Assembly: GCA_001567275.1 (NCBI GenBank)
Contig: LNBX01000048.1
Span: 62,001-126,000, forward strand
Direction: 5' to 3'
Source: Bacteroidetes bacterium OLB10
GTDB taxonomy: Bacteria > Bacteroidota > Bacteroidia > AKYH767-A > OLB10
DNA length: 64,000 nucleotides
Part shown: positions 53,206 to 63,395 of the stretch, one piece after another
How the letters are laid out: each line of letters starts with the position of its first letter
Position numbering within the stretch: the first letter of the stretch is position 1
Notes under the pieces: model-generated
Told to the model about the DNA's origin: nothing
The model's database searches: none
Seen by the model: the letters and a program-made list of their open reading frames with translations, nothing else
Made by a program: the position numbers and the translations under genes

Positions 53206-55287
53206 ATGAGAATCCTGATACTAATCCTCTTAGGTATAGTAACCTCTATTGCTAATGGCGAGCACAATGTATTAGATTCACTGCTGAAGCAGGCACAGCA
53301 ATACCGCGTGGAAGACACCAACCGTGCTTCTGTTCTGAACCAACTTTCCATAGAACTTAGTAATTCTGATTTTGAAAAAGGAATGGCGTATGCTGATAGC
53401 TCCATTTCACTTTGTAAGCGGATTAATTCAGATATAAAACTGGCAACTGCCTATTATGCCAAAGCACGCAACTTAAGTTCTGATGGGCAGGACTCTCTGG
53501 CAATAGCTAATTATCAAATTGCTTACGACCTCAATAAGAAAATCGGTAAAGAGCTGGCATGCGGTACCATGTTACAGAATATGGGAATTTCGTTCTATAA
53601 CCTTTCGTATTATAAAAAGGCAACTGAAATGCACACCAAAGCTCTTGCTATTTTTAAAAAACTGAAAAATGAAAAGGGAACGTCTGCTGCGCTTAACAGC
53701 CTTGGTATTGTTGCCATGGAATTATCCGACTACTCTCATGCTATCGAATACTATTTCGAAAGCCTTGATTTGGCAAAACGTAATAACGATTCAGTAGTAA
53801 TTGCTAATGCCCTAATGAATATCGGCATTGTATATAAAAACTTAAGCGATTTAAACAAAGCTATAACGTATATGAATAATGCGTTGCGGATATATCAACA
53901 GCAAAGCAATGACCTTTACATCGCTAAAGCTTTTAATAATATTGCTAATGTTTATGGCGAAATGAAACAACCTGGTAAATCATTGGAATATTATCAGAAG
54001 GCTCTTGAAATAAATAAGCAATCAGATTATGAATACGGCATTGCAAGCAATTATATCAATATGGGAATAGAGCTACGTCAGCTAAACCGATATACTGAAG
54101 CATATAATGCTCTTGATAAAGCAGGTAGCATTTTTCGCAAAATTGATGACAAAAATAATTATGGTATATCGCTGAAAACAAAAGCCGCACTTCTGTTGGC
54201 TGCACCCGATTCTGTTTTCCCATCCTTGGGGATTTCTGTTTCACAACGAAATTCAGTCAGTAAAAACTTACTCCATGAGGCACAAAATATTTTTTCAGAA
54301 ACCGGTGACTATGCTTCACTATCAGATGTGAGTGATGACCTTTGCAATATGTTCGAAAAAAGTGGCGACTATAAAAATGCCTTAGAACTATATAAGCAGC
54401 GTGTTGCCTATCGCGATTGTGTGTTGATTGATGAAAATAAAATAGAAGTTGAAAAACTTGAGATGAAATACGACTATGCCACACGTGAACAGGAATTAAA
54501 AGTTGCCAATATTCAAAAACAGGCTGAACTTAAAAGTGAACAACTGAAAAGGAAATACACCTTAGCAGGAGGTATTGCACTCATGTTGATTTCGGGTGGA
54601 TTTTTTGTTTCATATAAAAGAAGAAAGGATGCCTTGCATAAACGAAAAGAAGCTGAGTTAAATACCGAAAGAATTGAATCGGAATTAAAAGCATTACGAC
54701 TTCAGATGAACCCACACTTTATGTTCAACTCACTTAACTCCATCACTAATTTTATTGATCAACATAAAACGCAAACTGCATCAGACTATTCGGTAAAATT
54801 CGCAAAACTGATGCGCATGGTTCTCGAAAATTCAGAAAATCCGGAAGTGCCATTGGCAGACGAACTTCAATCTACTGAGCTTTATTTATCGCTTGAAGCA
54901 ATCCGTCTAAAGCCTAAACTCACTTATTCCATAGATATTGAATCTTCACTGGATGCAGAAAATATTATGATACCATCCATGCTGCTGCAGCCCTTTGTCG
55001 AAAACAGTATTATACATGGCATCACACCCTTGAGTGACGGAGGTATTATTTCTATTTCCATCAGGCAACAGGAACAATGGCTGTACATAACTATTGATGA
55101 TAATGGCGCGGGTATTTCACCCGATAAACCTGCTTTGACAGAAAGAAAATCAATGGCAATAAAAATCAGTAATGAAAGAATAGCACTGTTTAATGAAAGA
55201 CATCAAACACATGCTTCTATTGAATATGTACAACTCAACCCGGGTACAAGGGTTGTAATTAAAATACCTCTTACTTTACAATTCTGA
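53206..55287 (+). CDS. TPR sensor histidine kinase (LytS/YehU type)
   Basis: A 693-residue membrane sensor. Signal/anchor at the N-terminus, about eight tetratricopeptide repeats between residues 30 and 360 forming the periplasmic sensor, a coiled coil, one membrane helix at about 450-470, then the His_kinase domain with phospho-acceptor His504 in QMNPHFMFNSLNS and an HATPase with LLQPFVENSIIHG (about 595-607) and DDNGAGI (about 630). The LytTR response regulator follows after 15 bases; the two form a complete two-component pair. The signal sensed is unknown. Confidence 0.92.
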   Translation: MRILILILLGIVTSIANGEHNVLDSLLKQAQQYRVEDTNRASVLNQLSIELSNSDFEKGMAYADSSISLCKRINSDIKLATAYYAKARNLSSDGQDSLAIANYQIAYDLNKKIGKELACGTMLQNMGISFYNLSYYKKATEMHTKALAIFKKLKNEKGTSAALNSLGIVAMELSDYSHAIEYYFESLDLAKRNNDSVVIANALMNIGIVYKNLSDLNKAITYMNNALRIYQQQSNDLYIAKAFNNIANVYGEMKQPGKSLEYYQKALEINKQSDYEYGIASNYINMGIELRQLNRYTEAYNALDKAGSIFRKIDDKNNYGISLKTKAALLLAAPDSVFPSLGISVSQRNSVSKNLLHEAQNIFSETGDYASLSDVSDDLCNMFEKSGDYKNALELYKQRVAYRDCVLIDENKIEVEKLEMKYDYATREQELKVANIQKQAELKSEQLKRKYTLAGGIALMLISGGFFVSYKRRKDALHKRKEAELNTERIESELKALRLQMNPHFMFNSLNSITNFIDQHKTQTASDYSVKFAKLMRMVLENSENPEVPLADELQSTELYLSLEAIRLKPKLTYSIDIESSLDAENIMIPSMLLQPFVENSIIHGITPLSDGGIISISIRQQEQWLYITIDDNGAGISPDKPALTERKSMAIKISNERIALFNERHQTHASIEYVQLNPGTRVVIKIPLTLQF

Positions 55288-55302
55288 TAACAAATATATA
55301 AG

Positions 55303-56046
55303 ATGATTAAAGCTGTAATTATTGATGACGAACAACATTGCATTGACAGACTATGCAACCTGTTGCCTGAAATAAAAAATCCGGTGATTCAACTGTCAGG
55401 TACAGCACAAACAGTTGATGAAGGTATATCATTAATAAGCAAACATCATCCACAATTGGTTTTTTTAGATGTTCAGATTGCTGATAAAACCGGTTTCGAT
55501 TTATTGAAAGCGATTCCTGATGCTCAATTTCAGGTAATTTTTACAACTGCTCATGACAGGTATGCGCTGCAGGCATTTAGATTTTGTGCACTTGATTATT
55601 TGCTCAAGCCTGTTGATGCTGATGAATTGCAAGCGGCTTTGTTGAAAGTTAATGCTTCAAAAAATAACTCTGTTATCAGCGAACAAATTTCAGAACTGCT
55701 AAAAGGTGTTGGTACAAAGCCGCGTAAAATTGGTGTACCCACGCTTAACGGAATCGTTTTTGTACCGGTATCCGAAATTATACGTTGTCATGCTGACGGA
55801 AATTATACAGAGTTGCATTTGGCAGGTAAAAAACAAATGGTGGTTTCAAAGACATTGAAAGAATTCGAAAATCTCTTGGCTGATTATTCCTTTTTCAGGG
55901 TTCATCACTCCGACCTAGTAAATCTTGATTATGTAAAAAGTTATAACAAAGGTAAAGGTGGATATTTGATGTTAGACGATAATTCATCAGTAGAAGTATC
56001 CTCTCGCAGGAAAGAAGAACTGCTGAAAAAATTAGGAAGCATGTAA
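55303..56046 (+). CDS. LytTR-type response regulator
   Basis: A 247-residue regulator. The receiver domain has IIDDE at 6-10, phospho-acceptor Asp56 in VFLDVQI, and Lys102 in LLKPVD. The C-terminal LytTR DNA-binding domain (about 145-245) has IRCHADGNYTELHL and FFRVHHSDLVNLDYVKSY. Pairs with the upstream kinase. Targets are not evident; the neighbouring envelope genes read away from it. Confidence 0.93.
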   Translation: MIKAVIIDDEQHCIDRLCNLLPEIKNPVIQLSGTAQTVDEGISLISKHHPQLVFLDVQIADKTGFDLLKAIPDAQFQVIFTTAHDRYALQAFRFCALDYLLKPVDADELQAALLKVNASKNNSVISEQISELLKGVGTKPRKIGVPTLNGIVFVPVSEIIRCHADGNYTELHLAGKKQMVVSKTLKEFENLLADYSFFRVHHSDLVNLDYVKSYNKGKGGYLMLDDNSSVEVSSRRKEELLKKLGSM

Positions 56047-56093
56047 ATGTTGAACCTGTTAAATAACTATTTTTCGGCATTTCGTATTTAAAG

Positions 56094-57443
56094 ATGTTGG
56101 AATTACCTGCTGATTTTTTATCAATGCTTCCGCTTTCGGAAGAAGAGAAAGAGAAGTTTGTTCTTTCTTTAAATGAACCGTCTGTATCTTCTATACGTAA
56201 AAATCCACTAAAGAAAGTAACCTTACCTGAGGGCAATCCTGTTGCATGGAGTCGCTATGGATATTATCTGCCGCAGCGTCCAGTGTTTACATTAGATCCA
56301 TTATTTCATTCAGGTGCATATTACGTGCAGGAAGCGAGCAGCATGTTTATAGAACAGGTCATCATGCAACTGTCGTTGGATGAAAAACCAATTCGCATAC
56401 TTGATGCCTGTGCATCACCGGGAGGCAAAACCACCCATTTGCTTTCGCTGCTGCATAGGGAGTCATTGATTGTTGCCAATGAATCTATCCGCTCGCGCCA
56501 ACAGGCATTGATACATAATGTGTGCAAATGGGGATACAACAATATAGTAGTTACACAAACCGATGTAAGCCGTTTTGCATCATTAGCAGGATATTTTGAT
56601 GTGATACTTTGTGATGCTCCCTGCTCAGGCGAGGGATTGTTCCGGAAAGATACGCAAGCTACAAAATTGTGGAGCAAAGAAAATGTGATGCACTGTGCAT
56701 TGCGCCAACAACGGATAGTTAATGATTTGTGGCCTGCACTAAAGCAAGGAGGCTTATTTATTTATTCAACTTGCACTTACAACGAAGAAGAAAACGAAAA
56801 AAATATTTCACATTTTGTGAATGAGCTGGATGCTGATTGCATAAAACTGTATATTGAAAATTTTAACGGTGTGAAAGAACATATCCAAGATAAAGTAATC
56901 ACTTATCGTTTTTCACCTCACAAAATACAAGGAGAAGGTTTTACTTTAAGCGTACTTCGCAAAAACAACAGCGAAGAAAAATCTCTGTACAACAAAAGCA
57001 GCAAGGTTGAGGAAGTCAATGCGAATATCCGTAAACAGGCAGGCAACTATATTCTTAATGCTGATGAGTCTTATTTTTTTATGCATCAGCAGTCTGTACG
57101 ATTTTTTCCTCTTTCGCTGAAAAGGGATTTGGCATTACTCACCGGAATGAATATTACACATGCAGGCACAGCCATTGCCACCATCAAAGGTAAAGACTGG
57201 ATTCCCTCAGTGGAACTGGCATTGTCCACAGCACTCAATACTGACGTTAACACGGAAGCGGTTGACAAGGAAACTGCATTACGTTTGCTCAAAGGCGATA
57301 CACAACTTGAAACTGCTCATCCTGAAGGATACATACTGGTAACTTATCAGCAATTACCACTCATGTTTGTTAAAAAAACAGGCAGACGCATCAACCATCT
57401 TTATCCGCGGGAGTGGTATATTCGCATGAAGCTTGAACAATGA
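56094..57443 (+). CDS. RsmB/RsmF-family rRNA cytosine-C5 methyltransferase
   Basis: A 449-residue SAM-dependent methyltransferase, most like RsmF, which modifies C1407 of 16S rRNA. SAM motif DACASPGGKT at 104-113; catalytic Cys227 in STCTYNEEEN and assisting Cys177 in DAPCSGEG. The C-terminal region with an EGYILVTYQQLPLMFVKKTG segment is a PUA-like RNA-binding domain. It begins about 50 bases after the response regulator. Confidence 0.9.
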   Translation: MLELPADFLSMLPLSEEEKEKFVLSLNEPSVSSIRKNPLKKVTLPEGNPVAWSRYGYYLPQRPVFTLDPLFHSGAYYVQEASSMFIEQVIMQLSLDEKPIRILDACASPGGKTTHLLSLLHRESLIVANESIRSRQQALIHNVCKWGYNNIVVTQTDVSRFASLAGYFDVILCDAPCSGEGLFRKDTQATKLWSKENVMHCALRQQRIVNDLWPALKQGGLFIYSTCTYNEEENEKNISHFVNELDADCIKLYIENFNGVKEHIQDKVITYRFSPHKIQGEGFTLSVLRKNNSEEKSLYNKSSKVEEVNANIRKQAGNYILNADESYFFMHQQSVRFFPLSLKRDLALLTGMNITHAGTAIATIKGKDWIPSVELALSTALNTDVNTEAVDKETALRLLKGDTQLETAHPEGYILVTYQQLPLMFVKKTGRRINHLYPREWYIRMKLEQ

Positions 57444-57471
57444 TTTACACATAAGTTAAAAATCTGCACAG

Positions 57472-58773
57472 GTGAATCAGAAGAAAAAAGATAAAAAGGT
57501 AATTATTAGAAAAGAAGAAACACCTAAGGGAACCGAAACCCGTAAACTCATAAGGTGGCTTTCCTTATTGCTACCGGTGCTGGCATTTGCGCTGTACGCC
57601 AATACTCTTGGCAGCGATTACACCGTTGATGACGGAACCGTCATGCAGAATAATAAAATTGTAAAGAAAGGAGTAAGCGCCATCCCTGAAATACTTACCA
57701 CCCCCTATCGCAAAGGATTCTGGGACAGAAATGAGAGTTTGTACAGACCATTATCAGTAGTGATGTTTGCAATAGAATGGCAATTAGCTCCCGAAAATCC
57801 CATGCCGGGCCATATCATCAATGTGGCGCTTTATATGCTGACTGCATTTTTACTGTTTCGGTTTTTGTTGCTGTTGTTTAACCAAAATATACTTTTAGCT
57901 TTCAGTGTTGCACTGTTGTATATTGTGCATCCCATACACACCGAAGTGGTTGCCAATATCAAAAGCCGCGATGAAATATTATGCTTTCTGTTTATCATAC
58001 TTTCCTTCCATCAGTTTTTGAAAGGGTTGCAAAACAATAAACTTTCACATCATGTATATGCAGCTGTGTTTTTCTTTTTGTCACTCATGTCAAAGGAAAG
58101 TTCTATTACCTGTGTGGCTATATTTCCGCTGCTTGCGTATTTTGTTCAGTCGAAGAAACCGTTAGAGAGTCTTCGTTCTTCCATCATTGTCTGGTGTGCA
58201 GCACTTGTTTATTTAGGAGTCAGATTTATGGTGCTTAAGGGAGTTACCAACTTTACGGAAATTCTGCCAATCAACAACTCACTTGTAAATGCTACAACAA
58301 TTACTGACAGGCTTGCTACAGCCATTATGATATTAGGCAAATATTTATGGCTTCTTATAATACCTCAACCTCTCTCTTTTGATTACTCTTTCAACACTTT
58401 TCCGATAGTTGGTTTAGGAAACGTGCGTTCATTGGCAGCATTATTGGCTTATTTGATTATTGGCATCTATGCTATACGCAGTTTTGCAAAACGTAATCTG
58501 GCTGGCTTCGGGTTGGCATTTTTATTAATCACCCTCAGCATTGTAAGCAATATATTTTTCCTGATAGAGTCGGTAATGGCTGAACGATTTACCTATCTGC
58601 CTTCGCTGGGAATATGCATTGCAGGAGTTGTGTTGTTAGCTCAATGGCTTAAAGTACAATACAAAGGAAGCAACTTCGTAAATGTGTCGTCCGTAATTTC
58701 TTCCAACAAAACTTTTTTTTGTTATTTTATTTTCTATTTCGTTTTTATACTCTGTAAAAACCATAGCACGTAA
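57472..58773 (+). CDS. GT-C glycosyltransferase with TPR tail, N-terminal part (frameshifted gene)
   Basis: The membrane part (433 residues) of a TMTC-like protein. GTG start. Eight or more predicted helices; the first loop has YTVDDGTVM, with acidic residues placed as in GT-C mannosyltransferases, and HPIHTEVVANIKSRDE is the DUF1736/TMTC motif. After the T8 run at 58713-58720 the frame becomes CYFIFYFVFILCKNHST and ends. Removing one T gives FSISFLYSVKTIARNFDWKN, the usual continuation. Likely a membrane O-glycosyltransferase, by analogy. Confidence 0.75.
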   Translation: MNQKKKDKKVIIRKEETPKGTETRKLIRWLSLLLPVLAFALYANTLGSDYTVDDGTVMQNNKIVKKGVSAIPEILTTPYRKGFWDRNESLYRPLSVVMFAIEWQLAPENPMPGHIINVALYMLTAFLLFRFLLLLFNQNILLAFSVALLYIVHPIHTEVVANIKSRDEILCFLFIILSFHQFLKGLQNNKLSHHVYAAVFFFLSLMSKESSITCVAIFPLLAYFVQSKKPLESLRSSIIVWCAALVYLGVRFMVLKGVTNFTEILPINNSLVNATTITDRLATAIMILGKYLWLLIIPQPLSFDYSFNTFPIVGLGNVRSLAALLAYLIIGIYAIRSFAKRNLAGFGLAFLLITLSIVSNIFFLIESVMAERFTYLPSLGICIAGVVLLAQWLKVQYKGSNFVNVSSVISSNKTFFCYFIFYFVFILCKNHST

Positions 58774-58801
58774 CTTCGACTGGAAAAACAATCTTACATT
58801 A

Positions 58802-59578
58802 TTGGCTACAGATGTAAAAACCTGCCCTGAGAGTGCTCGCATACGCTATGCCTACGGAAGTGCCATACTGATAGAGCAGGCTCTTAAAGAAAAAGACCAT
58901 GATAAAAAAATGAACCTGCTTGACAGAAGCATTGAGCAACTGGAAAAAGGTGTTGCCATACTGCCAACTTACTCAGAAGCATATTACCATCTGGGAATTG
59001 CTTATAAAGAACGAGAAAATTATCCAAAAGCCATTGCTGCTTTTGAGCAGGCAGCAAAACATAAAACCTTTACCGACCCGCAGTTTTTTGTGTCATGGGG
59101 TGTAGCATGTGGCAAAGCAGGAATGTATGATCAAAGTATAAAAGCCCTGAATCATGCTATTGACCTTGATCCTAAAACAACGGATGCTTACTTGAATCTT
59201 GGTGTATTTTATGATGAGATGAAAAGGTATGATGATGCCATCAGCAGCCTGAAAACTGCACTTAAACTCGATTCATCCTCGTACAATGCTTGTTACAACA
59301 TGGGTAATACGTATGCACATAAAAATAATTTTACTGAAGCCATTAAATGGTATAAAAAAACACTGGAGCTGAATCCATCCAACGAAGATGCTGTGAATAA
59401 TATTGGCAACAGCTATGCTGCCATGCAGGATTACACCAATGCCATTATCTATTTCCGAAAAGCAATAGAAATAAATCCATCCAATTCAAAAGCGCTGAAC
59501 AACCTTGGCATAACTCTGATTATGACAGGAAACAGAGAGGAAGGAGAAAAGTATGTGCAACAGGCCAGACAGCATTGA
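58802..59578 (+). CDS. GT-C glycosyltransferase with TPR tail, C-terminal part (frameshifted gene)
   Basis: The last 258 residues of the gene from 57472. It contains about six tetratricopeptide repeats (AYYHLGIAYKERENYPKAI, AYLNLGVFYDEMKRYDDAI, ACYNMGNTYAHKNNFTEAI, AVNNIGNSYAAMQDYTNAI, ALNNLGITL). The TTG at 58802 is not a genuine start, since the frame is open upstream with good coding sequence. The joined protein has 701 residues, the length expected of this family. Confidence 0.7.
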   Translation: MATDVKTCPESARIRYAYGSAILIEQALKEKDHDKKMNLLDRSIEQLEKGVAILPTYSEAYYHLGIAYKERENYPKAIAAFEQAAKHKTFTDPQFFVSWGVACGKAGMYDQSIKALNHAIDLDPKTTDAYLNLGVFYDEMKRYDDAISSLKTALKLDSSSYNACYNMGNTYAHKNNFTEAIKWYKKTLELNPSNEDAVNNIGNSYAAMQDYTNAIIYFRKAIEINPSNSKALNNLGITLIMTGNREEGEKYVQQARQH

Positions 59579-59639
59579 CAAATTGTGCCCGTTTCTTAGA
59601 GAAAAATCTTATTTACAAACGAATGGCTTAAGCCCTGTT

Positions 59640-60254
59640 TCAGCTCAACTGCCTTTCATATTTTCCATCAGGCAACTTCGTAAATCCCAGAAGGGTTATA
59701 AATTTTGCATGACCGGGGTGTGTTACTTTATCATAGCTGATTTTTTTCACACCCTGTGCAAGAAGTTTTTCCTTTTCCTGACCAAAAATAAACCGGCCTA
59801 CTTTATAATCTCTGTATTTGGGTATGGTATAATTTATCAGCACGTTTGCCTCTCCTTCACCCTTCATTCTGAAGATAAATAAATTGGCAACAGTGAGGTC
59901 GCGCAAGGTAACAAAAGCTTTATCTGTTGAATCGGGCTGATGTGTAAAATTCGGAAAATAAGATTCAATATCTTTTTTATTACGTTTGATAAAACATGAA
60001 ATCAGCTCATCATGAGTGCCTATCTGTAATAAATCGAAAGCCTCCTGTATCTTATACAAACGAACCATCTGGATGATATTTATGACAAGCAAAATACCAT
60101 TTGCAATAACTACAGGCATGGCATCAATCATTAACCCGTAAATAATAAAAGTTACCTGCCCGCCAAGGCTATACCATCTGAACTTAAAAGCACTGGAGAC
60201 TACCAGTGAGGCAGCAAGAAAAGCTGATGCAAGATAACCTATGAATAATGCCAA
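59640..60254 (-). CDS. YgjV-family membrane protein
   Basis: A 204-residue protein with three membrane helices in the first 80 residues (FIGYLASAFLAASLVVSSAF, SLGGQVTFIIYGL, PVVIANGILLVINIIQ), matching the YgjV family, plus a soluble C-terminal domain (about 85-204) ending GHAKFITLLGFTKLPDG. The C-terminal part resembles a GNAT-like acetyltransferase fold, which would be an unusual extension. Translation starts with TTG at 60254, as no ATG lies before the first helix. Function unknown. Confidence 0.75.
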   Translation of the reverse strand: MALFIGYLASAFLAASLVVSSAFKFRWYSLGGQVTFIIYGLMIDAMPVVIANGILLVINIIQMVRLYKIQEAFDLLQIGTHDELISCFIKRNKKDIESYFPNFTHQPDSTDKAFVTLRDLTVANLFIFRMKGEGEANVLINYTIPKYRDYKVGRFIFGQEKEKLLAQGVKKISYDKVTHPGHAKFITLLGFTKLPDGKYERQLS

Positions 60255-60380
60255 GAGATTCTTACTTTATTTAAATGCAAATACCAATAAAATTTTCTGT
60301 AATAAAAACCGAGTGTATTCAGTGTATTAAAACAATAAAACACTGAAAAAAAACAATACTAAAAATAAAGTTATCAATCC

Positions 60381-61418
60381 TTATTTTATATCCCACACTT
60401 CACTTCCTTTGAGAAGTTTATCAAGGTTTCCTTTGCCTTTAGCAGCAATAACCTGATTCACCTGGTCTTCCATCACATCTTCGTAGCATGGTCTGTCTTC
60501 TTCGTAAAACACTCCAAACGGACGAGGATAATGGCCTTCTTTTTCAGGACTATCGAAGAAGCGAGAAAGAATTCCTGCTTTCACACGATCGGATGTATCA
60601 TGAACCCAAATATCATTTATGCTGTTGCCATTTTCATTGATATTTACAACCACAGGTTTGAATCCATCGAGCTTAATTCCTAACTCATTATTCTGTCCAA
60701 ACAACAATGGCTTGCCACTTTCAACAAACAGTGCTTCCTGTTTTTTGGTAGCTTTTTCAGTAAACATTTCGAAAGTGCCATCATTAAACACATTGCAGTT
60801 CTGATATATTTCAAGGAATGAAGTTCCTTTGTGTGCAGCTGATTTGCGAAGCATATCTTTAAGATGCACAGGATCTCTGTCCATACTGCGTGCAATGAAT
60901 GTTCCATCGGCACCCATAGCAAGTGCAATAGGGTTGAACGGATGGTCAATAGAACCGTATGGTGTTGACTTGGTAACTTTTCCTTCTTCGGATGTTGGAG
61001 AGTACTGACCCTTTGTCAATCCATAAATCTGGTTGTTAAAAAGAAGCACATTTACATTGAGGTTTCTTCGCATGAGGTGAATGAAATGGTTTCCACCAAT
61101 TGACATAGAGTCACCATCACCTGTAACAATCCAAACACTGAGGTCCTTGCGTGTTGCTCTTAATCCGCTTGCAATGGCAGTAGCCCGTCCGTGAATGGAG
61201 TGCATGCCATACGTTTCCATATAATACGGAAAGCGTGATGAGCAACCGATACCGGAGATAAAAACAAATTTCTCACGCGGTATTCCAAGTTCCGGAATAA
61301 CGGTTTGCACTTGTTTTAATATAGAATAATCACCGCATCCGGGGCACCATCTTACTTCCTGATCGGTAACGAGTTCTTTTGAGGTAAATAATGGAGCCGA
61401 AGTTGTTGCTGTATCCAT
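60381..61418 (-). CDS. korB: 2-oxoacid:ferredoxin oxidoreductase, beta subunit
   Basis: A 345-residue thiamine-diphosphate subunit. WCPGCGDYS at 24-32 provides two cysteines, with a third at Cys59 in GIGCSSR, for the proximal FeS cluster. VTGDGDSMSIGGNH and LLFNNQIYGLTKGQ form the ThDP/Mg site. Together with the alpha subunit it decarboxylates a 2-oxoacid, most likely 2-oxoglutarate, and reduces ferredoxin. It lies 45 bases after korA. No separate ferredoxin (delta) subunit is present. Confidence 0.93.
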   Translation of the reverse strand: MDTATTSAPLFTSKELVTDQEVRWCPGCGDYSILKQVQTVIPELGIPREKFVFISGIGCSSRFPYYMETYGMHSIHGRATAIASGLRATRKDLSVWIVTGDGDSMSIGGNHFIHLMRRNLNVNVLLFNNQIYGLTKGQYSPTSEEGKVTKSTPYGSIDHPFNPIALAMGADGTFIARSMDRDPVHLKDMLRKSAAHKGTSFLEIYQNCNVFNDGTFEMFTEKATKKQEALFVESGKPLLFGQNNELGIKLDGFKPVVVNINENGNSINDIWVHDTSDRVKAGILSRFFDSPEKEGHYPRPFGVFYEEDRPCYEDVMEDQVNQVIAAKGKGNLDKLLKGSEVWDIK

Positions 61419-61463
61419 GTTTGTTTTTATTAATTCAGTTAAATAATTTTTATAACGTACTGC

Positions 61464-63305
61464 CTATTTACACAGTTCAACGATTTTATCTTTAATTTCA
61501 CCTGCAGAGAAAGGAATACCCATGATTTTATTTAATCCAATAGCAGGGACAAAGTATTTATCGCGTAAAACTTTCAGCAACTGTCCTGTATTCATTTCAG
61601 GAATCAATACTTTATCGTAGTTAAACAACATTTCACCTAAATTCTTAGGGAAAGGTTTCAGGTAAGTAATTTGCGCATGTGCTACATCATATCCCTCGCT
61701 GCGAGCCATTTTACAGGCAGTTTTTATAGCACCATAAGTACTTCCCCATCCTACCACAAGCAGTTTACCTTTTTCAGGTCCTGAATCAAGTGTTTGTTGA
61801 GGAATATAATCAGCAATTTTTTCAACCTTGGATTCGCGCATACGCACCATGAACTGATGGTTATCGCTGTCGTAGCTGATGTTGCCTGTTTCGTGTTGCT
61901 TTTCTAATCCGCCAATTCTGTGCTCTAATCCTTTGGTTCCGGGTAAAGCCCATGGGCGTGAAAGTTTTTCATCTCTTTTATATGGCAGAAAATGCTCACC
62001 GTTTTTCTCTGTAGCAAATTTTACATCAATTTTCTTTAAGTCTGCTGATGTAGGATACTGCCATGGCTCTGCACCATTAGCTATATATCCATCCGAAAGC
62101 ATCATTACCGGAGTCATGTGTTCAAGCGCTATGCGGCACGCTTCGAATGCAGTATAAAAACAATTTCCGGGAGAATAAGCAGCAATCACCGGCATTGGTG
62201 CCTCACCGTTTCTTCCGTATAAAGCCTGAAGTAAATCACTTTGTTCTGTTTTTGTTGGCAAACCGGTAGAAGGTCCTCCTCGCTGCACATTGATAACTAC
62301 CAATGGAATCTCGAGCATGATGGCCAAACCCATTGCTTCACCTTTGAGCGCAATACCAGGTCCTGACGAAGTAGTTACAGCGAGTGATCCTCCGAAAGAT
62401 GCACCAATAGCTGTACAAATTCCTGCAATTTCGTCTTCAGCCTGAAATGTTTTTACACCGAAAGATTTATGTTTTGACAATTCGTGCAATATATCAGATG
62501 CCGGAGTTATAGGATAAGTTCCAACAAATAATGGAATACCTGCCTGATGGGAAGCAGCTACCAATCCGATAGCAGTTGCCTGATTGCCCATGATGTTGCG
62601 ATAAGAACCTGTGGCCATTTTTGCAGGCTGCACCTGATATCTGGTTCTGAAAGTTTCAGTTGTATCGCCATAGTTGTATCCTGCTCTAAGCACTTTCAGG
62701 TTGGCATCGAGTATAGCAGGCTTCTTACCGAATTTATCCTCGAGAAATTTAATGGTAATGTCCAATGAACGGTTATACATCCAGTATAAGAATCCAAGAA
62801 CAAACATGTTCTTGGCACGGTCAATTTCTTTGGTACCAAGACCTGAATCCACCAGAGCAGCACGGGTCATTTTGGTCACGTCCATGGTGATTACATTAAA
62901 CTTTCCTAATGTATCATCTTCCAAAGGACTTTTACCATCAGGATAATTGGCAAGACGTAAATTTTTAGGATCGAAACCATCGCTGTTGGCTATGATAATT
63001 CCGCCTTCTTTCAGATTCTTAAGATTAGCTTTCAATGCTGCAGCATTCATTGCCACCAGCACATCACATTTATCTCCGGGAGTATAAATATTTACACTGC
63101 CAAAATGTAATTGATAACCTGATACACCTGCAAGTGTGCCTTGAGGTGCACGAATTTCTGCCGGAAAATCGGGAAAAGTACTCAGATCGTTACCAAAAAG
63201 TGCAGCAGTATTGGTAAACTGTGTACCCGTAAGCTGCATACCATCACCTGAATCACCTGCAAATTTTATTATAACCTGCTCTAAAACTTCATTCTGTTTT
63301 TCCAT
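61464..63305 (-). CDS. korA: 2-oxoacid:ferredoxin oxidoreductase, alpha subunit (gamma-alpha fusion)
   Basis: A 613-residue subunit in which the gamma domain (about 1-185, [16 protein letters not shown] near the start) is fused to the pyrimidine-binding alpha domain ([15 protein letters not shown] about 263-277, [16 protein letters not shown]) and a C-terminal transketolase-like domain. This arrangement is usual for KorA of Bacteroidota. First gene of korA-korB, with its own -7 element. It provides an oxygen-sensitive link between the TCA cycle and ferredoxin. Confidence 0.93.
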   Translation of the reverse strand: MEKQNEVLEQVIIKFAGDSGDGMQLTGTQFTNTAALFGNDLSTFPDFPAEIRAPQGTLAGVSGYQLHFGSVNIYTPGDKCDVLVAMNAAALKANLKNLKEGGIIIANSDGFDPKNLRLANYPDGKSPLEDDTLGKFNVITMDVTKMTRAALVDSGLGTKEIDRAKNMFVLGFLYWMYNRSLDITIKFLEDKFGKKPAILDANLKVLRAGYNYGDTTETFRTRYQVQPAKMATGSYRNIMGNQATAIGLVAASHQAGIPLFVGTYPITPASDILHELSKHKSFGVKTFQAEDEIAGICTAIGASFGGSLAVTTSSGPGIALKGEAMGLAIMLEIPLVVINVQRGGPSTGLPTKTEQSDLLQALYGRNGEAPMPVIAAYSPGNCFYTAFEACRIALEHMTPVMMLSDGYIANGAEPWQYPTSADLKKIDVKFATEKNGEHFLPYKRDEKLSRPWALPGTKGLEHRIGGLEKQHETGNISYDSDNHQFMVRMRESKVEKIADYIPQQTLDSGPEKGKLLVVGWGSTYGAIKTACKMARSEGYDVAHAQITYLKPFPKNLGEMLFNYDKVLIPEMNTGQLLKVLRDKYFVPAIGLNKIMGIPFSAGEIKDKIVELCK

Positions 63306-63328
63306 TATAACAACAAATTTTTCAAATA

Positions 63329-63336
63329 CAAAAGTA
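63329..63336 (-). promoter_or_regulatory. -7 element of korA-korB
   Basis: TACTTTTG on the minus strand, perfect TAnnTTTG, 23 bases before the korA start. Confidence 0.55.
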
Positions 63337-63395
63337 TAATATTAAGCGATAAGTTTTAGCTATTATTCTGACAATTTATAAACTGCTTTTCACAG

